The notes under the pieces were generated by a model. The model worked only from the letters and a program-made list of their open reading frames with translations, did not search any database and had not been told where the DNA came from. Of a stretch of 64,000 bases of DNA, positions 17,462 through 24,735 are shown in pieces. Position numbers and translations under genes: made by a program. Every line of letters begins with the position of its first letter. Position 1 is the stretch's first letter. The stretch spans positions 4,464,001 through 4,528,000 of the forward strand of contig NZ_CP015839.1 in the NCBI RefSeq assembly GCF_001651805.1, in the 5' to 3' direction. This DNA is from Marinobacterium aestuarii (GTDB lineage: Bacteria > Pseudomonadota > Gammaproteobacteria > Pseudomonadales > Balneatricaceae).

Positions 17462-18352
17462 TTAACCCGCCGAGTTAATAGTAAAAAAACCTAACACCTC
17501 ATCCAGTAATATTTCTGGCACTTCCTCCGCAATATAATGTCCAGCAGGCAAAGGTTTCCCTCGGACATCCAGCGCCACTTGCTGCCACTCGGCCAGCGGA
17601 GAAAAACATTTCCCAACGGTGCCCTGCTCGCCCCACATCACCAAAAGCGGGCAACCCAGCTTGCGACCAGTTGCCGCGTCAGCCCTGTCATGCTCCAAGT
17701 CAATACTGGCGCTTGCCCTGTAATCCTCGCAGATCCCTGTAGCCGTACCAGGCAGGCGGAGGCAACGCAGGTATTCAGCCTGCGCTGCTTCAGTGAACGG
17801 TCGCATACCGGCGCTTCTGGCGCCCAGAACACTGTGAAGATAAAGCTGCGGATCCGTTTCGATCAGTATCTCAGGCAGGGGCGCCGGGCGGATCAGAAAA
17901 AACCAGTGCCAGTAGGCCCTGGCAAACTCCAGATGGGTCTGTTCATACATAGACAATGTCGGTGCTATATCCAGCAGAACCATTCGCTCTACTGCATCCG
18001 GATGATCCAGCCCAAGCCGGTGAGCGACCCTGGCCCCTCGGTCATGAGCAAGCACGGAAAAGCAGTCAAAACCAACGGCTTTCATTAGCTCAACCTGGTC
18101 TAGCGCCATAACTCTTTTCGAATGCGCCAGGTGATGCTCGGACGCAGGCACCTTTTCGCTGTCGCCATAGCCACGCAGGTCTGCCGCCACCACCGTAAAA
18201 TGTTTCGCCAACGACTGGGCAACCTTGTGCCAGATAACGTGAGTTTGCGGATGCCCGTGCAACAACAGAAGTCCTGGGCCATCGCCACCAATACGGCAAT
18301 GAATCTGGACACCGTTTACGTGATAAGTACCTTGCGTAAATCCGGCAAACAT
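17462..18352 (-). CDS. Alpha/beta hydrolase, fluoroacetate/haloacetate dehalogenase-like
   Basis: 296 residues from the ATG at 18352 (GGAG nine bases upstream). Aligned by eye with fluoroacetate dehalogenase RPA1163, every key position is present at a near-constant offset: nucleophile Asp104 and Arg105/Arg108 in HDRGAR, acid Asp128 in LLDIAPT, halide pocket His149-Trp150 in YWHW and Tyr211 in EDYRAS, and base His272 in GHYIAEE. The enzyme should hydrolyse the carbon-halogen bond of a short haloacid to a hydroxyacid in the cytosol. It is divergent from a LysR gene and upstream of aconitase-like and aldolase genes, suggesting use of a halogenated or related carboxylate. A non-halogenated ester substrate cannot be excluded. 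Confidence 0.85.
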   Translation of the reverse strand: MFAGFTQGTYHVNGVQIHCRIGGDGPGLLLLHGHPQTHVIWHKVAQSLAKHFTVVAADLRGYGDSEKVPASEHHLAHSKRVMALDQVELMKAVGFDCFSVLAHDRGARVAHRLGLDHPDAVERMVLLDIAPTLSMYEQTHLEFARAYWHWFFLIRPAPLPEILIETDPQLYLHSVLGARSAGMRPFTEAAQAEYLRCLRLPGTATGICEDYRASASIDLEHDRADAATGRKLGCPLLVMWGEQGTVGKCFSPLAEWQQVALDVRGKPLPAGHYIAEEVPEILLDEVLGFFTINSAG

Positions 18353-18505
18353 AAAGGTCCGCTCCTTCTCAATGCTATTGATAATTTGCAGCCACATAAC
18401 GGCTCCGCTGCCGCAATGCGTCTGCCACCGGCCTGATATGCCGGGATCTGGTCACTGATGTTTGACATGCTATACTTCACCTTTCGTGTAATAAAGACAC
18501 CAATT

Positions 18506-19429
18506 ATGTCCATAGAAGTCACGAAACGTGATCAATTGCCATTACCTGAAGATCTGCGGGTTTTCCTCACTGTCATCCGCAAACAAGGCTTCGCCGCTGC
18601 CGCCGAAGAACTGGGTCAGTCACCCGCCTATGTCAGCAAACGCATTCAGATACTTGAAGCCACACTCAAGACACGCTTGCTACACCGTACCACCCGTCGC
18701 ATTGCGCTTACCGAAGACGGCGAACGCGCGCAGCGCTGGGCCCTGCAGATTCTAGGGGATCTTGACGACCTGATTGACGACCTATCCCAGTCACGCAAGA
18801 CACCGAGAGGCCTGCTGCACATCTGCAGCACTTTCGGCTTTGGCCGCAATCATGTGGCGCCGGCGATCTCACTGCTTGCACAGCTCTATCCAGAACTGGA
18901 AATACGCCTCGAAGTCTTCGACCGTGTTATCGACATTGTAGGGGAAGGATTCGACCTCGAAATCCGCGTTGGGGATGACCTGCCAGACCAGCATATCTGC
19001 AAGCAATTGGTATCCAACAAACGCATTCTCTGCGCAACACCCGAATACCTGCAGCGCCAGGGAACACCTCAGACCCTCGACGAGCTCAAATCACATAACT
19101 GCCTGGTATTGAAAGAGCGCAGCACGCCATTCGGGATCTGGCATCTGACACGGAATGAGTCCACACAGGCGCTGAAGGTCAATGGCTCTCTGTCATCAAA
19201 CAATGGGGAAATCGTTCTGGAATGGGCACTCAAGGACCGCGGTATAGTGCTGCGTTCCATGTGGGACGTTAAACCCCTGCTCGATCAGGGCACCTTAGTG
19301 CAGGTGCTCCATGAATATTCACAAAGTGCCAATGTATGGGCGGTATACCCAACCCGACTGTCACACTCAGCCAAGCTGCGCGTCTGCGTCGAATTCATGG
19401 AAGAACACTTCAAAGCCCTCTCCGTATAG
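18506..19429 (+). CDS. LysR-family regulator (DmlR/TtdR-like)
   Basis: 307 residues from ATG 18506 (MSIEVTKRDQLPLPEDLRVFL); an upstream in-frame start overlaps likely promoter sequence. Winged helix ~12-70 (FAAAAEELGQSPAYVSKRI, LLHRTTRRIALTEDG), binding domain ~98-305. The RTTRR pattern and overall sequence resemble DmlR, which controls D-malate use in E. coli. It is divergent from the dehalogenase-like gene and upstream of leuCD-like/RraA genes. A CACG-AAA-CGTG dyad falls inside its first codons and recurs before the leuC-like gene, so it may regulate itself and those genes. Confidence 0.87.
   Translation: MSIEVTKRDQLPLPEDLRVFLTVIRKQGFAAAAEELGQSPAYVSKRIQILEATLKTRLLHRTTRRIALTEDGERAQRWALQILGDLDDLIDDLSQSRKTPRGLLHICSTFGFGRNHVAPAISLLAQLYPELEIRLEVFDRVIDIVGEGFDLEIRVGDDLPDQHICKQLVSNKRILCATPEYLQRQGTPQTLDELKSHNCLVLKERSTPFGIWHLTRNESTQALKVNGSLSSNNGEIVLEWALKDRGIVLRSMWDVKPLLDQGTLVQVLHEYSQSANVWAVYPTRLSHSAKLRVCVEFMEEHFKALSV
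18520..18530. promoter_or_regulatory. Candidate operator dyad, copy 1
   Basis: CACGAAACGTG (4-bp arms, 3-base centre) lies within codons 5-9 of the LysR gene. Its reverse complement occurs once more at 19520-19530, 125 bases before the leuC-like start. A matching half-site TTTCGTG is at 18482-18488. Regulator binding is inferred from recurrence alone. Confidence 0.4.
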
Positions 19430-19519
19430 TTGGGCGACCGGGGGTCTGCACTAAATCGGCCCCAAGCTACTCCTCATCCTTTATCGGTCATCCGATGATC
19501 GGAAAATCCGCCAATAGTT

Positions 19520-19530
19520 CACGTTTCGTG
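19520..19530. promoter_or_regulatory. Candidate operator dyad, copy 2
   Basis: CACGTTTCGTG, the exact reverse complement of the element at 18520-18530, sits in the 226-bp gap between the LysR gene and the leuC-like gene, with a further CACGAA half-site at 19542. The position is suitable for control of the leuCD-like/RraA operon. Confidence 0.4.
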
Positions 19531-19655
19531 TTCTAAAAGACCACGAATACGGCATTGATTCACACTTCGAATCCAATATCCTTGGTCGTGACATTTCGCC
19601 AGGCTCAGCATTGCATACGAGCCTGGCAACCTATCATCGAGCGGGGCCTCTTTCC

Positions 19656-21080
19656 ATGAACCAAGCCAAAACCCTCTACGACAAACACATCGATTCTCAC
19701 ACAGTCTGCTCCCTTGATGACCAAGGCCATGTACTGCTCTATATTGACCGCCAAGTTCTGAACGAATATACCAGCCCTCAGGCATTCAGCGGCCTGCGCG
19801 AGGCCGGGCGCGGCGTGTGGCGTAGTGAAACATCCCTGGCCGTTGTCGATCATGTCAACCCGACTGCCGCCAATCGCATCGCTCTGGTTCCCGATGAAGG
19901 CGGTGCCCGCCAGGTGTCTTACCTGGGAGAGAACTGCCGAGACTTCGGCATTGAGCTGTTTGATATTCTGGACAGCCGACAGGGCATCGAACATGTGGTG
20001 GCTCCCGAACAGGGTTTTATTCTGCCAGGCATGGTCATTGCTGCTGGTGACAGCCACACCACCACCTATGGCGCCCTCGGCGCTTTTGGTTTTGGCATAG
20101 GCACATCCGAAATTGAACACCTGCTGGCCACACAGACCCTTGTGTACAAACGCTTGAAAAGCATGCGTGTCACCGTCACCGGTCAACTTAGCCACGGCGC
20201 AACATCCAAGGATATAGTTCTGCAACTGATCCGCGAGATCAGTGCCTCTGGCGCCACCGGCTACGCTATCGAATTCTGTGGTCAGACCATAGACGCCCTG
20301 AGTGTCGAGGCCCGAATGACCATCTGTAACATGGCCGTTGAAGCCGGTGCCCGCGGTGCCTTTATGGCCCCCGATCACAAGGTATATGACTACCTGCGCA
20401 GCAAACCCCGAGCCCCGAAAGGCGAGCAATGGGATCAGGCAGTTGCCAAATGGCAGCAATTGAGAAGCGACGATAATGCGATATTCGACCGGGAAATTAG
20501 CCTGGATGCCAGCCGAATAGCCCCCATGATCACCTGGGGTACCAGCCCTGACCAGGCGTTACCTATTGATGGAATAACACCGGACCCGGCTGCTGAACCC
20601 AATGCCGACAGGCGCAGAGCGCTTCAGCGTGCGCTGCACTACATGGGACTCGAGCCCGGTATGCCCATCGCCGGCGTACCAATCAGTCATGCCTTCATCG
20701 GTTCTTGCACCAATGCCCGCATTGAAGACCTGCGCGCCGCCGCCCAGGTAGTGCAGGGCCTCAAGGTCGCCCCTCAGGTGCGCGCCATGATTGTACCCGG
20801 CTCCAGTGTCGTTAGGGCTCAGGCCGAGTCGGAAGGCCTGGCTGACATTTTTATCGCCGCAGGCTTTGAATGGCGCCAGTCTGGCTGTTCCATGTGTCTT
20901 GCCATGAACGACGATGTTCTCGATGCCGGTGATCGCTGCGCATCAAGCACCAACCGCAACTTTGAAGGCCGCCAGGGCGCCGGCGCCAGAACGCACCTTA
21001 TGAGCCCTGCCATGGTAGCCGCCGCCGCAATCACAGGCCAACTAGCTGACATTCGCACACTGTCCCTGGAGACCCGTTAA
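19656..21080 (+). CDS. Aconitase-family hydro-lyase, large subunit (LeuC-like)
   Basis: 474 residues from ATG 19656 (an in-frame start at 19611 would add 15 residues). Iron-sulfur cysteines are at ~349 (IGSCTNAR), ~409 and ~412 (SGCSMCLAMN), the same spacing as in isopropylmalate isomerase, and AAGDSHTTTYGALGAFGFGIG and EGRQGAGARTHLMSP are conserved. With the adjacent small subunit it should hydrate/dehydrate a 2- or 3-hydroxy di/tricarboxylate through a [4Fe-4S] cluster. No leuA or leuB accompanies it; instead a LysR, a dehalogenase-like hydrolase and an RraA aldolase do, so a catabolic substrate (for example an alkylmalate, as for dimethylmalate dehydratase) is more likely than leucine synthesis. 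Confidence 0.88.
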   Translation: MNQAKTLYDKHIDSHTVCSLDDQGHVLLYIDRQVLNEYTSPQAFSGLREAGRGVWRSETSLAVVDHVNPTAANRIALVPDEGGARQVSYLGENCRDFGIELFDILDSRQGIEHVVAPEQGFILPGMVIAAGDSHTTTYGALGAFGFGIGTSEIEHLLATQTLVYKRLKSMRVTVTGQLSHGATSKDIVLQLIREISASGATGYAIEFCGQTIDALSVEARMTICNMAVEAGARGAFMAPDHKVYDYLRSKPRAPKGEQWDQAVAKWQQLRSDDNAIFDREISLDASRIAPMITWGTSPDQALPIDGITPDPAAEPNADRRRALQRALHYMGLEPGMPIAGVPISHAFIGSCTNARIEDLRAAAQVVQGLKVAPQVRAMIVPGSSVVRAQAESEGLADIFIAAGFEWRQSGCSMCLAMNDDVLDAGDRCASSTNRNFEGRQGAGARTHLMSPAMVAAAAITGQLADIRTLSLETR

Positions 21081-21689
21081 ATGCAGACCTTCACTTCTGT
21101 ACGTGGCAAGGCCGCCCCCATGCTGGCCGCCAATATCGACACCGATGTCATCATGCCCAAACAATTTCTCAAGGGCATAGATCGCAATGGTCTGGATCGA
21201 GGAGTGTTTTTCGATCAGCGCTTTCTGTCCTCGGGCGATCCAAACCCAGACTTCATCCTCAATAAATCCGATTGGCAACCAGCACGCTTCCTGGTCGTGG
21301 GCCCCAACTTCGGCTGTGGCTCGAGCCGTGAACATGCGGTTTGGGGACTCAAGCAACTTGGCATAAGGGCGTTAATTGGTACCAGTTTTGCCGGTATTTT
21401 CTTCGACAACTGCCGACGTAACGGCATATTAACCATAAAACTTAACGACGCTGAGTTTCAGCAGCTGGCTCAAACCATCTCGGCGCCGGATAGCAACGAA
21501 CTCGGTATTGACCTTGGCGCTCAACAGATCCAGCTGCAGGATGGCCACTCTATCAGTTTCGAAATCGACGCCCTGAGCAGGAATGCCCTGCTCTCTGGTC
21601 TGGATGCCATCGGCAGCACCTTGCAACGCGCAGACCAGATACGCCAGTTTGAGCAACAGCATCTGGGCGAAAACCCATGGCTAGCATGA
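21081..21689 (+). CDS. Aconitase-family hydro-lyase, small subunit (LeuD-like)
   Basis: 202 residues, the swivel domain that caps the large subunit: IDTDVIMPKQFLKGIDRNG (~19-37), the substrate-binding loop GPNFGCGSSREHAVW (~75-89) and GTSFAGIFFDNCRRNGIL (~101-118). The ATG immediately follows the large-subunit stop codon, so the subunits are co-translated. Length equals the usual LeuD (~200). Substrate unknown, see the large subunit. Confidence 0.88.
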   Translation: MQTFTSVRGKAAPMLAANIDTDVIMPKQFLKGIDRNGLDRGVFFDQRFLSSGDPNPDFILNKSDWQPARFLVVGPNFGCGSSREHAVWGLKQLGIRALIGTSFAGIFFDNCRRNGILTIKLNDAEFQQLAQTISAPDSNELGIDLGAQQIQLQDGHSISFEIDALSRNALLSGLDAIGSTLQRADQIRQFEQQHLGENPWLA

Positions 21690-21745
21690 CACACGCATCC
21701 CCTCCCCTGATTCAGCGCCGGAACAAACCGGCAAAGAGGCACCGA

Positions 21746-22441
21746 ATGCTGGACGTCAACTCAAACCAGATCTGGCCCACCGGTTACATGATCAAGCCGA
21801 TGGCTACCCCTGTGTCGCTAAACTGGCGGAGTGAATTCGCGTCAATTCCATCGTCGATTATCAGCGACTGCCTGGGCCGCAACATTGGCGCTCTGGGCCT
21901 AAAACCCTATCACGGCTTCAAACCCATGTGCGGTACCGCCCTGACAGTACGGGTCCGGCCTGGTGACAACCTGATGATACTGAAAGCCCTGCAGCTAGCC
22001 CGGCCGGGCGATGTACTGGTTATAGATGGCGGCGGCGACCTGAGCCGGGCTGTCATCGGCGGCCTGATGCGCGCCATGGCGTTACGGGCCGGTATGACAG
22101 GCGTGGTCGTCAATGGAGCCTTGCGTGACAGGGACGAGTGGATGGAGGGCAACCTTCCCGTTTACGCCCTGGGCTGTGTCCACCGCGGACCCAGCAGTGA
22201 TGGCGGTGGCGAAATCAACGTGCCCGTATCCTGTGCAGGTATGGTTGTAACCCCGGGGGATCTGGTTGTCGGTGATGCCGACGGTGTGGTTGCGGTGGGC
22301 CCCGCTGAACTGGCGGCACTGTACGCACGCTGCCAGCAGCTTCTGCTGCGCGAAGAGCAGATGCGCCAGGGTATAGCGAAAGACAATCTGGACCCAGATC
22401 GCTTCGACGCCTTGCTGCGCCAGAAAGGCTGCCCGGTTTAG
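21746..22441 (+). CDS. RraA-family aldolase, copy 2
   Basis: 231 residues from ATG 21746 (AGAGG upstream), which aligns with the N-terminus of the paralogue at 9645; an earlier in-frame ATG at 21677 would overlap the leuD-like stop and add an unconserved tail. SDCLGR (~39), GGLMRA...NGALRD metal/substrate block (~105-128), VSCAGMVVTPGDLVVGDADGV. Expected reaction: retro-aldol release of pyruvate from a 4-hydroxy-4-substituted 2-oxoacid or oxaloacetate decarboxylation. It is last in the leuC-leuD-rraA-like operon and closes the repeat-flanked cassette. Confidence 0.87.
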   Translation: MLDVNSNQIWPTGYMIKPMATPVSLNWRSEFASIPSSIISDCLGRNIGALGLKPYHGFKPMCGTALTVRVRPGDNLMILKALQLARPGDVLVIDGGGDLSRAVIGGLMRAMALRAGMTGVVVNGALRDRDEWMEGNLPVYALGCVHRGPSSDGGGEINVPVSCAGMVVTPGDLVVGDADGVVAVGPAELAALYARCQQLLLREEQMRQGIAKDNLDPDRFDALLRQKGCPV

Positions 22442-22475
22442 AACCGGTACCGATCTTAGTATGAGAGCCTGGAAA

Positions 22476-22672
22476 GCAGCCACCTTTCCAACGCCTGCTG
22501 CAGCTGTTCGAGCGCAAGCTGACAGCCCGGCAGGCGACCAAAGTCGATGCCGAGTCCGCCTCAAACCCCTGACGGTTATTGCTGTGATTTTTATTACTGC
22601 TGCCGCTGTAGCAAGAGCGCGTCGGCAAACTGCTGTTGCAGCAGCGCCTTGTTGCTGAAATGGCCGTCGGTC
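22476..22672 (+). repeat. Right copy of the ~197-bp direct repeat
   Basis: Direct, imperfect copy of 15189-15385. Here the left part is a stranded fragment of the lipoprotein gene's 3' end (codons for LLQLFERKL onward, then its stop), and the right part is the genuine 3' end of the minus-strand binding-protein gene. Homology stops at about 22672, where the binding-protein gene continues and the left copy diverges. Confidence 0.85.
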
Positions 22673-23226
22673 GGGCGCACGGCGATGTCGATCAGACGAG
22701 CAATGGCATAGCCGCGTTGTGCAACCGTATCCGGTGCGCTGCCGTAGAACTGGCGATAGGCGTCACTGAAGGCGAGCCTGGATGCTGCCGGCAACGTCGG
22801 TGGCGTGAAATGATTGGGCACCTGGACCGCTGCATTTGCAGCCAGCAGTACCACTGCAGGTATCTCCTCTGGCAGAGCCTCAAGCATAGAGGCCTGATTC
22901 GGGCCCAGTACGGCGATAAGAAAACCCTGGGACTCAGCCAGGGCCCGCAGCTGCTGCGCGACCTGCGCGGTGCCCGCCTGACTGTCGATCCGACGCAGAT
23001 TCGAATCCACACCCCCTAGGTGTCCGTCCGACGTTTCCTGCGGATGGCCATCGGCTTCGCGGGTGGCCACCCGCATGCCTTGCCACAGGCTGGCCCCTAC
23101 CGTCGCCTCAGGCCCTGAGAAGGGCGCGATCACCGCTATATCAAAGCTGTGCGCCCAGAGTGACACTGGCGTCCCCATCAGCAAAACCAGGACGAACAGC
23201 CTGCACAGCCGGCTTAATCTCAACAT
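22594..23226 (-). CDS. Short periplasmic binding-protein-like protein (branched-chain amino-acid receptor fold)
   Basis: 210 residues from ATG 23226; upstream in-frame sequence lacks export features. Signal peptide ~1-26 (VLVLLMGTPVSLWAHS), then FDIAVIAPFSGPEATVGASLWQGMRVA, the typical opening of type I extracellular ligand-binding receptors. Usual family length is ~350-400, so this protein has roughly one lobe plus part of the second and lacks conserved central sequence. It may be a degenerate or specialised single-lobe protein. No ABC permease is nearby. Its 3' end is part of the direct repeat. Confidence 0.7.
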   Translation of the reverse strand: MLRLSRLCRLFVLVLLMGTPVSLWAHSFDIAVIAPFSGPEATVGASLWQGMRVATREADGHPQETSDGHLGGVDSNLRRIDSQAGTAQVAQQLRALAESQGFLIAVLGPNQASMLEALPEEIPAVVLLAANAAVQVPNHFTPPTLPAASRLAFSDAYRQFYGSAPDTVAQRGYAIARLIDIAVRPTDGHFSNKALLQQQFADALLLQRQQ

Positions 23227-23341
23227 CAGCGATCCCTCGGATAACAGCACTGTTTCGAGCATAGAAAAGCGTTCGAAATCTGATGTACACCTTTGAAGAA
23301 TAGCTGGCGCCGGCTGCGGATAACAAAAGCCTGCCCAAAAA

Positions 23342-24103
23342 TCATAGCCACACACTTATACCGTCCCACAGCAGCTTCAGGGCCAGCAATGTGAGGGTGA
23401 GCTTCAATACCTGGGAAAAACGCTCGTTGGGGATGCGATCCAGCACCTTTTTGCCCACCAGGGTACCCATAAAACCGGTGATGATCATCAGCAGCACCAG
23501 CCCCAGCCAGTCGGCGAAAGCGAAGCCGAACAGACCAAACACCAGTGCTTTCAGGGCGTGCTGCACCGCCATCAGCGCCGCCATGGTGCCCACCAGCTCC
23601 CTGCGCTCGGACAGGCTGTTGCGCAGCGCCGCGATAATGAAGGTGGCGGTGACGCCAACAAACATCGCCACGAAAGCGGTGATGGCCCCCAGCAGTACAC
23701 CGGACTTGCCCCCCGCCAGCCGGGTGCGCAGCGGTAACCAGCAGCTGTAAAGAATAAAGCTGCCAATAATGAGTTTGAGCCAGTGCGCCGGAATACTCAC
23801 CGCAATCTGGCCACCCAGCAGGCTGCCAGCCAGGCAGCCAAGGGCAAACCAGCCCACCAGGGGCCAGCGTATGTGCTCCTGCATGGTCCAGAGCCGACCC
23901 AGGTTCGACCCCAGTTGCACGGTGCCGTGTACCGGAATCACGGCGATGGGCGGCATCACATTGGCCATGACCGCGATCAGCACGGCGCCGCCACCCACCC
24001 CCATCATGGCCGTCATCGCCGAGGTAAAGGCGCTGAGGCCGATCAGAAAAAGAAACTGCCCCTGTTCCAGCGCGGCGGGCCGCAGCCAGTCCAATAATTC
24101 CAT
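23342..24103 (-). CDS. TauE/SafE (TSUP) family anion exporter
   Basis: 253 residues, ~8 hydrophobic helices. Family pattern MGVGGGAVLIAVMANV (~35-50) repeated in degenerate form as FVGVTATFIIAALRN (~147-161), with GTVQLGSNLGR between. TSUP proteins export sulfite, sulfoacetate or related organic anions, or import them. A role in releasing sulfite made by Xsc from taurine is possible but it is 23 kb from that cluster. The ATG at 24103 is used; a TTG precedes it. Confidence 0.85.
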   Translation of the reverse strand: MELLDWLRPAALEQGQFLFLIGLSAFTSAMTAMMGVGGGAVLIAVMANVMPPIAVIPVHGTVQLGSNLGRLWTMQEHIRWPLVGWFALGCLAGSLLGGQIAVSIPAHWLKLIIGSFILYSCWLPLRTRLAGGKSGVLLGAITAFVAMFVGVTATFIIAALRNSLSERRELVGTMAALMAVQHALKALVFGLFGFAFADWLGLVLLMIITGFMGTLVGKKVLDRIPNERFSQVLKLTLTLLALKLLWDGISVWL

Positions 24104-24214
24104 CAAGAGAGTCTGCCCTGCTGTAAAAGCCTGATGCGGTAATGCCCGCCCATGCTAATAGAAGCGGGCCCGGACCTCAGCAGAATATTGGCGTTCTGGC
24201 TGAAAATAGACCTG

Positions 24215-24664
24215 TCAGTAAGATTTGTAGGGCAGGAACTTGCCGGATAGCACTACATTGACGCGGTCGCCGTTGGGATCCGGCTGGCGCTGCAGGTCCA
24301 TCGAAAAATCGATGGCACTCATGATGCCGTCGCCAAATTCTTCGTGAATCAGCTCCTTGATGGTGCTGCCATACACATTCACCAGCTCGTACCAACGGTA
24401 GATCAGCGGGTCTGTCGGCACTGCCGTCGGCAGTGACCCCTTGCTGGGCGTCACCTGCAGCCAGGCCATGGCTTCATCGGACAAGCCAAAGACTTCGCCG
24501 ATAATCTCGGCCTGCGCCTTGTTGAAAGTCATCTGCCCCAGACAGGCAGCGGTGGTCCACTCCTTCGACAAGCCGATTGCCGCGGCAACATCCGTCCATT
24601 TAATGCCCTTTGCGACCTTGGCACTCAGAATCATTCGGGTGACTTCATCACGATTGCTGATCAT
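24215..24664 (-). CDS. cynS: Cyanate hydratase (cyanase)
   Basis: 149 residues. Converts cyanate plus bicarbonate to ammonia and two CO2. Catalytic Arg90, Glu93 (YRWYE) and Ser116 (GIMSAI) correspond to Arg96, Glu99 and Ser122 of E. coli CynS, and the N-terminal helical DNA-binding-like domain (WTDVAAAIGLSKEWTTAACLGQ) is present. AAGAGGA precedes the ATG. It lies downstream of an FNT channel gene and a PP2C-kinase fusion gene on the same strand, a likely operon for cyanate (or nitrite) uptake and use as nitrogen source. Confidence 0.95.
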   Translation of the reverse strand: MISNRDEVTRMILSAKVAKGIKWTDVAAAIGLSKEWTTAACLGQMTFNKAQAEIIGEVFGLSDEAMAWLQVTPSKGSLPTAVPTDPLIYRWYELVNVYGSTIKELIHEEFGDGIMSAIDFSMDLQRQPDPNGDRVNVVLSGKFLPYKSY

Positions 24665-24735
24665 TGCTGTGTCCTCTTTTATCTTTGGGGGAAATAGACC
24701 GGATTAAAACAAGCCTGAAATCATTGAAGGCCGGA

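Noticed and set aside
19656-21689. Leucine-biosynthesis leuCD
   Set aside because: Motifs fit, but leuA/leuB are missing and the neighbours are catabolic; annotated as LeuC/LeuD-like only.
23342-24103. TauE/SafE protein assigned as the taurine-specific sulfite exporter tauE
   Set aside because: The family is broad and the gene is far from xsc, so only a family-level call is justified.
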